DNA of 64,000 bases from Methylobacterium sp. DB0501. Its GTDB lineage: Bacteria > Pseudomonadota > Alphaproteobacteria > Rhizobiales > Beijerinckiaceae. The notes beneath the pieces were generated by a model that saw only the letters and a list, made by a program, of their open reading frames with translations, did no database searches and was not told the origin of the DNA. Location of the stretch: the NCBI RefSeq assembly GCF_011043735.1, contig NZ_JAAKGV010000024.1, positions 1 to 64,000 of the forward strand, given 5' to 3'. Below, piece after piece: positions 35,087 to 42,608 of the stretch (position 1 is the first letter of the stretch; every line of letters starts with the position of its first letter). The position numbers and the translations under genes were made by a program.

Positions 35087-35811
35087 TCGGCGACCCCGAA
35101 GGCCTTGCGGGCCTCGGGCGCGGTGACGTCGCGACCGTAATTGGGGGCGCCCATCTGGAACTGCCGCGCCGCATCGAGGCCGCCGACCACCACCGGCTCG
35201 AAGCCGGCATCGCGCACCAGCGTCGCGGCCACGTCCAGCGCCTGCTTGTCGTCGCCCGCGACCGGCACCGCCATCGCAGGCCCGCTGCGATGGGCGTTCT
35301 GGGCGAAGAGCCGGTAATTCGCCGCGTTGAAGGCCCGCACCAGCCGCGCGCCGGCCAGGTACTTGGCCGAGGTGGCGCCGATGCCGGCGCTCTCGGCCTC
35401 CGCCGCGAGGTCGCCGTCGCGGGCCTTGGTGGCGTTGCCGGCGTCCAGCACGACCTTGCCCTTCAAGGAAGCGCCATAGGTCTTGCCCAGCTCCGGATAG
35501 GCCTTGTACGGCACCGCGATCAGCACCGCGCCGCCGAAGGCGAGGGCCTGCTCGACCGTGCCGGCCTTGGCGAGCGGTCCCAGCTTCTCGACCAGCGGCT
35601 TCAGGTCTTCCGGATGTCGCGAGGCGAACATCACCGGATGGCCGGCCTTGACCCACAGGCCCCCGATCGTCCCTCCGATATTGCCGCCGCCGATCACCGC
35701 GACCGGCATCTTGGCATCCTGCGCCCAGGCGCCCCCCGCGAAGGCGGGCGCGGCGGCGAGCGCCAGGGCTGTCGCCCCGGCGCGCAGAATCGTGCGGCGA
35801 TCACAGGCCAT
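35083..35811 (-). CDS. Exported NADPH-dependent F420 reductase-like protein
   Basis: 242 residues. Residues 1-30 (RRTILRAGATALALAAAPAFAGGAWAQ) form a Tat-style signal peptide with a cleavage site near AWA-QDA. The mature part opens with the Rossmann motif VAVIGGGNIGGTIGGLWVKAGH and ASRHP, where the Arg suggests NADP binding, and resembles F420H2:NADP reductases and related short dehydrogenases. A periplasmic Rossmann enzyme is unusual because the cofactor must be bound before export or supplied outside. Overlaps the upstream AKR gene by 11 nt. Confidence 0.82.
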   Translation of the reverse strand: MACDRRTILRAGATALALAAAPAFAGGAWAQDAKMPVAVIGGGNIGGTIGGLWVKAGHPVMFASRHPEDLKPLVEKLGPLAKAGTVEQALAFGGAVLIAVPYKAYPELGKTYGASLKGKVVLDAGNATKARDGDLAAEAESAGIGATSAKYLAGARLVRAFNAANYRLFAQNAHRSGPAMAVPVAGDDKQALDVAATLVRDAGFEPVVVGGLDAARQFQMGAPNYGRDVTAPEARKAFGVAE

Positions 35812-36748
35812 CGATGAACTCCTCCATCTTGCGGCGGGTGGCGGCGTCCGGCAGGCGGCCGCGCGCGGCGCCGAGATTGTCCTCGACGTAGCGGACCTGC
35901 GCCGTGCCGGGGACCGGGCAGGTCACCGCCTCGTGCGACAGGACGTACTTGAGGAAGAATTGCGGCCAGCTCGCACAGTCGAACTCGGCGGCCCAGGGCG
36001 GCAAGGCGCGGCCGCGCACCAGGTTGAACAGCCGCTCGCGCCCGAACGGCACGTTGACCATCACGGCGATGCCGCGGTCCCGCGCCAGCGGCAGGATGCG
36101 CTCGGCGGCCTGCCTCGCATCGACGGCGTAATTGACCTGGATCGCGTCGAGCTTTTCGGCCTTCATCAGGGCTTCGAGGTCGCCGTACTGCGTCTCGGCC
36201 CAGGTGGTGGCGCCGAGGTAGCGGATGCGCTTCTGCTGCTTCAGTTCGCGCAGGAGCGGCAGCTGCGCCTGCGGGTCGATCAGGTTGTGGACCGCGATCA
36301 GGTCGATCCGGTCGGTGCCGAGGCGGCGGAACGACTGCTCGATCTGCGCCTGCCCCGCCTCGCGCCCCCGTGCCGCCACCTTGCTGCACAGGAAGACCGT
36401 GTCGCGCAGCGTCGTCTCGGCGAGGATCCGGCCCAGCACCTCCTCGGCCCGGCCGTAATCGGGCGCGGTGTCGATCACGGTGCCGCCCAAGGCCGCGAAC
36501 TTCGCCACGGTGTCGCGCAACGGCGCCATCGCGTCCGAATCCGGCGCCACGTCGTAGCGCCGCGAGGTGCCGATGCCGATGGCCGGCACCGTCTCGCCGC
36601 TGGAGGGGATCGGGCGGCGGATCGGCCCGTCGCCTTGCGCCGGGCCCACTTGCGCCAGGAGCCGGCCGGGCAGGAGGCTGGCGGCCAAGGATCCGGCCAA
36701 GGATCCGGCGACTGAGCCGGCCAGCACGGCGCGGCGGTGGAGCGTCAT
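35801..36748 (-). CDS. Exported aldo/keto reductase
   Basis: 315 residues. The N-terminal HRRAVLAGSVAGSLAGSL, ending near LLAQ, is a Tat signal whose hydrophobic part is built from a short in-frame DNA repeat (36660-36720). The rest is a TIM-barrel AKR: GGTVIDTAPDYGRAEEVLG has the catalytic Asp and Tyr, VFLCSKV the Lys, and VHNLIDP replaces the usual active-site His with VHN. First gene of the coupled operon. A family member annotated as a Tat substrate is plausible; the cofactor is probably NADP. Confidence 0.85.
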   Translation of the reverse strand: MTLHRRAVLAGSVAGSLAGSLAASLLPGRLLAQVGPAQGDGPIRRPIPSSGETVPAIGIGTSRRYDVAPDSDAMAPLRDTVAKFAALGGTVIDTAPDYGRAEEVLGRILAETTLRDTVFLCSKVAARGREAGQAQIEQSFRRLGTDRIDLIAVHNLIDPQAQLPLLRELKQQKRIRYLGATTWAETQYGDLEALMKAEKLDAIQVNYAVDARQAAERILPLARDRGIAVMVNVPFGRERLFNLVRGRALPPWAAEFDCASWPQFFLKYVLSHEAVTCPVPGTAQVRYVEDNLGAARGRLPDAATRRKMEEFIDGL

Positions 36749-36910
36749 GCGATGAGTCCTCGGACCGTCGTTGCCTCGCTGGCGGGAAGGTTAGGGCGCG
36801 GAGGGCGACCTGCCCACGCCGGGCCCGCACACAAGCGCTTGAGGGAAGCCGCATCCGGACGATCTCGGCACCGTCTCGGATCCCTGCGAGGATTCTCGCG
36901 ACTCCCTTTT

Positions 36911-36949
36911 CTCCCATCCGCGACCTCAGGATGAGGTCGTGGGTGGGAG
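36911..36949. terminator. Hairpin downstream of the P450 gene
   Basis: 18-bp near-perfect stem (ctcccatccgcgacctca paired with tgaggtcgtgggtgggag, two mismatches) with a 3-base loop. It lies 21 bp beyond the P450 stop. No T-run for that direction. Confidence 0.5.
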
Positions 36950-36969
36950 CGGTGGAGCCGAGCGGGCGG

Positions 36970-38217
36970 TCACCCCAGGCAGGCGGGCAGCCGCAGGAAA
37001 CCCCGGAAGCGGACCCGCTGCGAGCGTTCCGGCCTCCCGTCGAGGCGGTAATCCGGAAAGCGGGCGAGGAAGCGCGACAGCGCGATGCGGCCCTCCAGCC
37101 GGGCCACCGCCATGCCGACGCATTGGTGGATGCCGCTGGCGAAGGCGAGGTGGCGGTTGGGGTCGCGGGCGACGTCGAACCTGTCGGGGTCGGGGAACTG
37201 GGCGGGATCGCGGTTGGCGGCGCCGATGCAGAGCGTGATCTGGGTGCCCGCCGGAAACTCCCGCCCGCCCATCGCGAAGCCGGTCGTGGCGACGCGGTTG
37301 CCGAGCTGGTTCGAGCTCTCGAACCGCAGGACCTCCTCGACGGCCTTCCGCATCAGGTCCGGCTCGGCGAGGAGGCGCGCCCGCGCGTCGGGATGCTCGG
37401 TCAGGAGGTGGAGCCCGTTGCCGATCAGGTTGGTGGTGGTCTCGTGCCCGGCATTGAGGATGAAGATGCAGTTCTGCAGCAGCTCTTCCGACGACAGCCG
37501 CTCGCCCCCGACCTCGCCCTGGATCAGGCGGGTGAGGATGTCCTTGTCCGGATCGCCCGGCCGCTGGCGGCGGTCGGCGACGAGCCGGTCGAGATAGGCC
37601 AGGAACCCGGTCACCGCCCGGTTGCCGGCCTCCTCGATCTCGGGCGACAGGACGGGCTCGAGGGCGCCGAGGATCGCCAGCGACCAGTCGCGCAACGGCC
37701 CGCGCTCGGTCCTCGGGACGCCGAGCAGGTTGCCGATCACCTCGACGGGGATCGCGGCGGCGAAATCCTCGATCAGGTCGATCCGCCCGCGCGTCTCCGC
37801 CGCGTCGAGGAGATCGTCCACCAGCGCAACGATGCCGGCCTCCATCGCGGCGATCGCCCGCGGCGTCAGCGCGCCCGCGATGATGCGCCGGACCCGGGTG
37901 TGGCGCGGGGGATCGTTGAACACGAGGCTCGCGGTGTGATGGCGGTAGAGGGGGGACGGCCCCGCCTCCGGCACCCGGAACTTGGCCCCGAACTCGACCG
38001 TCTTGTCCGAGCTGAAGGTCGCGGCGTCCTTGTAGACCCGCTCCAGATCCGCGTAGCACGAGAGCAGGATCTGCCCTTCTCCCATCCGGTGGACCGGGGC
38101 ATGCTCGCGGAGCGCCGCGTAGACCGGGTAGGGGTTCGCGACGAACCCCTCCGGCAGGCGCCGCAGGTCGAACCCCTCGGCGAGGGCGGGGTCGCTCGTC
38201 CGGCTGGACTCGGTCAT
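36970..38217 (-). CDS. Cytochrome P450
   Basis: 415 residues, soluble bacterial class. The heme-binding loop is FASGIHQCVGMAVARLEGR with Cys at about 367. The I-helix motif is NAGHETTTNL (about 258-267) and the K-helix ExxR is EEVLRF. A monooxygenase fed by ferredoxin partners that are not encoded nearby. ATG 38217 lies 5 bp after the stop of the substrate-binding protein gene; an alternative GTG at 38226 would overlap it. The pairing with an ABC substrate-binding protein suggests oxidation of the imported compound. Confidence 0.93.
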   Translation of the reverse strand: MTESSRTSDPALAEGFDLRRLPEGFVANPYPVYAALREHAPVHRMGEGQILLSCYADLERVYKDAATFSSDKTVEFGAKFRVPEAGPSPLYRHHTASLVFNDPPRHTRVRRIIAGALTPRAIAAMEAGIVALVDDLLDAAETRGRIDLIEDFAAAIPVEVIGNLLGVPRTERGPLRDWSLAILGALEPVLSPEIEEAGNRAVTGFLAYLDRLVADRRQRPGDPDKDILTRLIQGEVGGERLSSEELLQNCIFILNAGHETTTNLIGNGLHLLTEHPDARARLLAEPDLMRKAVEEVLRFESSNQLGNRVATTGFAMGGREFPAGTQITLCIGAANRDPAQFPDPDRFDVARDPNRHLAFASGIHQCVGMAVARLEGRIALSRFLARFPDYRLDGRPERSQRVRFRGFLRLPACLG

Positions 38218-38222
38218 CCCGG

Positions 38223-39434
38223 TCACCCGCGCTCCTTCGGGGCGCAGGCCGGGTTCATTGGCAGGAACGCCTCCTCCCTGGGGATCGTGCGCAGCACCTC
38301 GTAGAGGTCCCACGGTCCCTTGGAGGCGGCGGGCTCCTTCGCTCGGTAGAGCACGGGGTCGTAGAGGAGCCGCCCGTCGGCCCTCAAGGTCGCGGGGTGG
38401 TCGAAGAACGCCACCGGCAGGCTGCGCATGGCGGCGTTCGCCGCCACCGCCTCGTCGGTGCCGGCCTTGTCGACCGCCTTCAGGTAGTGGGTGACGGCGG
38501 CGTAGATCAGCGCCTGGTTCTTCGTCGGCATCGCGCCGGTGCGCTCCTGGAAGCGCTTGGCGAAGGCCCGGGACGCGTCGTTCTGGTCCCAGTAGAACGC
38601 TTCCGAGAAGGTCAGGCCGTGGGCCACCGACAGGCCGAGCCCCTTGATGTCGGTGACGTAGACGAGGAAGCCCGTGAGGGTCTGGCGTCCGCCGGTCAGG
38701 CCGAACTCGTCGGCCTGCTTGACCGCCTTGGTGAAGTCGTCGCCCACGCTCGCGAAGGCGACCACGTCCGCCCCCGAGCTCTGGGCCTGGAGCAGGAAGG
38801 ACGAGTAGTCGGCGGTGTTGATCGGGTGGCGCGAGGTGCCCAGCACCTTGCCGTCCAGCGACTCGACGACGGTCGTCGCCTCCTTCTGCAGGGCGTGGCC
38901 GAAGGCGTGGTCGACCGTGATGAAGTACCAGGACTTGCCGCCGCGCTCGAACACCGCCCGGGCCGTGCCGGCGGTGAGCGCGTGGGTGTCGTCGGTCCAG
39001 TGCGAGCTGACCGGGGAGCAGGTCTTGGCGGTGAGGTCGGACGTCGCCGCCGCGGTGATCATCACCGTGCGGTTCTTCTCCTTGGCGACCGCCTGGACGG
39101 CGAGCGCGATGGCGGTCACCGGCAGGTCGACGACGGCGTCGACCTTGTCGACGTCGTACCAGCGCCGGGCGATGCCCGATGCGACGTCGGGCTTGTTCTG
39201 GTGGTCGGCCGAGACGATCTCGACCGGCTTGCCCCGGACCGCCCCGCCGAAATCCTTCGCCGCCATCTCGGCCGCCGCCACCGAGCCGCGCCCGCCGCTA
39301 TCGGCGTAGGGGCCCGACAGGTCGGTGAGCACGCCGATCCGCACCACGTCGTCGGAGATCTGCGCCGCGGCCGGTCCGGCGAGCGCCGCGAGCGTCATGG
39401 CGGCCCCGCACAGGGCGGTGGTGAAACGGTTCAT
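38223..39434 (-). CDS. ABC transporter substrate-binding protein, branched-chain amino acid type
   Basis: 403 residues. The Sec signal peptide MNRFTTALCGAAMTLAALAGPAAAQ is followed by the Leu/Ile/Val-binding-protein (Peripla_BP_6) fold starting VVRIGVLTDLSGPYADSGG. No permease or ATPase genes are adjacent, so it is an orphan receptor that must share a transporter elsewhere. Proteins of this type often bind aromatic or other non-amino-acid compounds. It is the first gene of an operon with the P450. Confidence 0.88.
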   Translation of the reverse strand: MNRFTTALCGAAMTLAALAGPAAAQISDDVVRIGVLTDLSGPYADSGGRGSVAAAEMAAKDFGGAVRGKPVEIVSADHQNKPDVASGIARRWYDVDKVDAVVDLPVTAIALAVQAVAKEKNRTVMITAAATSDLTAKTCSPVSSHWTDDTHALTAGTARAVFERGGKSWYFITVDHAFGHALQKEATTVVESLDGKVLGTSRHPINTADYSSFLLQAQSSGADVVAFASVGDDFTKAVKQADEFGLTGGRQTLTGFLVYVTDIKGLGLSVAHGLTFSEAFYWDQNDASRAFAKRFQERTGAMPTKNQALIYAAVTHYLKAVDKAGTDEAVAANAAMRSLPVAFFDHPATLRADGRLLYDPVLYRAKEPAASKGPWDLYEVLRTIPREEAFLPMNPACAPKERG

Positions 39435-39836
39435 CCTCGGCTCCTCCCGGCGCCCGCGTCGTCCCGCGCGAGGTCGCCCCGTTCGTCTCTTCGTGTCGTC
39501 ACGTCGTGTCGTCACTTCCGCCTTCACAGCCCATCCGCGCCCGCGAGGCAAGGGCCGCGTTTCGCCCGCACCCGCAGCGGCACCGCGATCCGACCGGCCA
39601 GGCGGGTCACAGGCAGGCGGGCCACAGCCGGGCGGGTCACCCGACGGTAAAGATGACGGTCATCTGTCCGTGCGAGGGTGGCCCGGGACGAAGAGCACGT
39701 CACGGTCGTTCCGGCCCGCCGGCCGCCCGGACCGGGATCGGCGCGCCGTACCATCCAGGTCCGCCGCAGGTCGAGGCCCGGGCCATGCTGAAGTCCGGGT
39801 CGCTCCGAAACCTTGAATCGTGCTGAAATCAGAGTC
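39435..39836. other. Divergent intergenic region with small repeats
   Basis: 402 bp between the substrate-binding protein and a GGDEF-EAL gene. It holds a direct repeat of cgtgtcgtcac near 39490-39515, a 15-bp tandem repeat at 39601-39645, and a 15-bp palindrome (agatgacggtcatct) at 39651-39665. No gene is supported. Confidence 0.5.
39601..39645. repeat. 15-bp tandem repeat, three units
   Basis: Units ggcgggtcacaggca, ggcgggccacagccg and ggcgggtcacccgac in the divergent promoter region. Confidence 0.6.
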
Positions 39837-42224
39837 ATGCCGAAGCCCAAGACGAGCCTCGATCTCCTCGCCGACCTGCTCGACGGCCTCGACATCGGTC
39901 TGTGCGCGTTCGACGCCGACGACCGGACGCTGGGCTGGAACCAGACCTTCCTGTATCTCTTCCCCGAGCATGACGGCTTCGTCCATGTCGGCGAGCATTA
40001 CCGCGAGAACCTGCTGCGGTTCTACCGCACCCGCCTGACCTCCGACGAGTTCCGCTACGTCGAGGAATACGTCGCGAGCAGGATCGCGCGCCACCAGGCC
40101 CAGAGCCGCCCCTACGAGTTCGAGCATCGCGGCACCTGGCTGCGGGTCTCGACTCAGACCATCCCGGCGCTCGGCCGGCTGCGGCTGTGGCGGCCGATCA
40201 CCCGGGAGGCGGCACCCGCCGGCGACGCCGCCGCCGCGCAGGCCGCCCGCGCGGCGCCGGACGGCATCGCGGCGGCGAATGCCGACGGGCGCATCGTGTC
40301 GGCCAACCGGCAGTTCGGCCAGCTCTACGGCCTCCCCCCGGCCGAGGCCGTCGGCCTGACCCTCGAGGCGGTGGTGGCCCGGGCCTGGCAGGAGGCCGAC
40401 GGGGATGCGCCCGACCAGCTGCTGGCGCGCCTGCGGGAATCCCTGCACTTCGCCGGGGCGCCGTTCGAGGTGCCGCTGCCGGGCGACCGCTGGATCCGGG
40501 TGATCGAGCACGTGCGCGAGAGCGGCGTGCGCACCGGCGTCCATTTCGACATCACCGCGCTCAAGCGCGAGCAGGCGGCGTTGCGGGCCGCCGAGGCCGA
40601 GGCCCTGCGCCGCGCCAGCCATTTCCGCGGCATCATCGAGCACGCGCCGTCCGGGATGCTGGTGGTCGATGCCGCCGGGACCCTGGTCGAGGCGAACCGC
40701 GCCTTCCGCGCCGCCCTCGGGGGCGAGGCGCGGGCCGACCCCGTCGGGCAGCCCCTCGCCGCCCTGATGCCGGCCGAGGAGGCGGACCGGCTCGCCGGCC
40801 TCCTCGCCCGCGCGGCCGCGGAGGCCGGTCCGGTCCTGACCGAGATGCGGTTCCGCCGTCCGGACGGATCGATGCTGTGGGCCCGGGTCTCGGCGGTGCG
40901 CCTCGACCTGCCGCCCGATCCGGTCTCGTCCCCGCTCCCATCGACCCTGCTTCAAGTCGAGGACGTCACCGCCCGGCGCGAGGCCGAGCGGCGGATCGCC
41001 CACATGGCGGGCCACGACGCGCTCACCGACCTGCCGAACCGGACCCTGTTCCGCGCACGCCTCGACGCCCTCTTGAGCGAGGGCGCCTGCGCGATCCTGT
41101 GGCTCGACCTCGACCGGTTCAAGGTGGTCAACGATACGCTCGGCCATGCCGCCGGCGACACCCTGCTGTGCGAGGTCGCCCGGCGGATGCGGGCCGTGCT
41201 CGGTCCTGCGGACACGATCGCGCGGCTCGGCGGCGACGAGTTCGCGGTGCTCCTGCCCGAGGCCGATCCCCTGGCGGCGTCGCAGGCGGCCGCCCGCCTC
41301 GTCGAGGCGATGCAGGCGCCGGTCACCGTCGCGGGCCGGGCGATGCATGTCGGCGTCAGCATCGGCGTCGTGCTGAGCCCCTGCCACGGCGGCGACGCCG
41401 GCACCCTGATGGCCCGGGCCGACCGGGCGCTCTACGGCGCCAAGGCCGCCGGCCGCAGCACCTTCCGGCTCTACGATCCGGCGATGGAGGCCGCGGTCGC
41501 CGAGCGGCACGGCCTCGAGCTCGACCTGCGCCTCGGCCTCGATCGCGGCGAGTTCGAATTGCATTACCAGCCGATCGTCACCGCGGCGGAGCGGCGTGTC
41601 GTGTGCCGCGAGGCCCTGGTGCGCTGGCGCCACCCGACCCGCGGCCTGGTCCCGCCGGCCTCCTTCATCCCGCTCGCCGAGGAGACGGGCCTGATCGAGC
41701 GCCTCGGCGCCTGGATCCTGCGCCGTGCCTGCCGGGACGCGGTGTCCTGGCCCGACGGCGCCCGGGTCGCCGTCAACGTCTCGGCGGCGCAGGTGAGGCA
41801 GGGGCCGCTGGTCGCCGCCGTCACGGCCGCGTTGCGCGACGCCGGCCTGGCGCCGGAGCGGCTCGAGATCGAGATCACCGAGAGCCTGCCGATCGAGGGC
41901 ACGGCCGCCGACCTGCTCATGGCGCTCCGCCGCCTCGGGGTGCGGATCGCGCTGGACGATTTCGGCACCGGCTACTCGTCCCTCAGCTACCTGCGCCGCT
42001 TTCCCTTCGACACGATCAAGATCGACCGTTCCTTCATCGCCGACATCGCCGATCCCGACACGGCCGCGATCGTGCGCGCGGTGGTCGGCATCGGGGCGCA
42101 GCTCGGGGCGACGATCACCGCCGAGGGCATCGAGACCGAGGACCAGCTCGCGGCGGTGCGGCGCGAGGGGTGCACGGAGGTGCAGGGCTACCTGTTCGGC
42201 AGGCCGGTGCCGCTGGAGGCGTGA
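39837..42224 (+). CDS. PAS-GGDEF-EAL cyclic-di-GMP enzyme (soluble)
   Basis: 795 residues with no membrane segments. The PAS-like N-terminal region covers residues 1-380: a PAS-7-type domain at 1-120, then two more PAS segments. GGDEF is intact (ARLGGDEFAVLL, about 464). EAL is intact (CREALVRWRHP, about 591), with DDFGTGYSSLSYL and the metal and catalytic residues in place. The allosteric RxxD site before GGDEF is missing (GPAD). Potentially bifunctional, making and degrading c-di-GMP under PAS control. Confidence 0.92.
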   Translation: MPKPKTSLDLLADLLDGLDIGLCAFDADDRTLGWNQTFLYLFPEHDGFVHVGEHYRENLLRFYRTRLTSDEFRYVEEYVASRIARHQAQSRPYEFEHRGTWLRVSTQTIPALGRLRLWRPITREAAPAGDAAAAQAARAAPDGIAAANADGRIVSANRQFGQLYGLPPAEAVGLTLEAVVARAWQEADGDAPDQLLARLRESLHFAGAPFEVPLPGDRWIRVIEHVRESGVRTGVHFDITALKREQAALRAAEAEALRRASHFRGIIEHAPSGMLVVDAAGTLVEANRAFRAALGGEARADPVGQPLAALMPAEEADRLAGLLARAAAEAGPVLTEMRFRRPDGSMLWARVSAVRLDLPPDPVSSPLPSTLLQVEDVTARREAERRIAHMAGHDALTDLPNRTLFRARLDALLSEGACAILWLDLDRFKVVNDTLGHAAGDTLLCEVARRMRAVLGPADTIARLGGDEFAVLLPEADPLAASQAAARLVEAMQAPVTVAGRAMHVGVSIGVVLSPCHGGDAGTLMARADRALYGAKAAGRSTFRLYDPAMEAAVAERHGLELDLRLGLDRGEFELHYQPIVTAAERRVVCREALVRWRHPTRGLVPPASFIPLAEETGLIERLGAWILRRACRDAVSWPDGARVAVNVSAAQVRQGPLVAAVTAALRDAGLAPERLEIEITESLPIEGTAADLLMALRRLGVRIALDDFGTGYSSLSYLRRFPFDTIKIDRSFIADIADPDTAAIVRAVVGIGAQLGATITAEGIETEDQLAAVRREGCTEVQGYLFGRPVPLEA

Positions 42225-42608
42225 GGCAGGCGGCATGTGCCGAAACGTCATCGAGCGTCGGCCCACCTGCTTCGCAGAGACACGGAATCCGGTCACGATC
42301 CCGGTCCGCCGGAAGATCCTGGATAGACAAGTCGGTCTGTTTCACTCGCTGCACCGTGGGCCGGCGCGAGGTGTTACGGCCGCTCCATGGCACTGTACTG
42401 ATCTGCGCCTGGCGGAATACGCCCGTCCCTCGGGCCGGATTTGACGGAGATCGCTGTCGGCGGCCTGCCCTCCTCTGCCGCCGTTGCTTGCCGTTAGACT
42501 GGGGATCAATGCACGACATGTGGCGATCGCGCGCTTTTCTTCATCGGCCCTTAAGCCGGACGGCGTAGGGCTGGTCCCGGCGACATTCGTATCGATCAGA
42601 CGAGACCT
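42225..42608. other. Intergenic region, nothing recognised
   Basis: 384 bp between two GGDEF-EAL genes in the same direction. I see no gene, no strong hairpin and no obvious promoter consensus. Confidence 0.5.
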
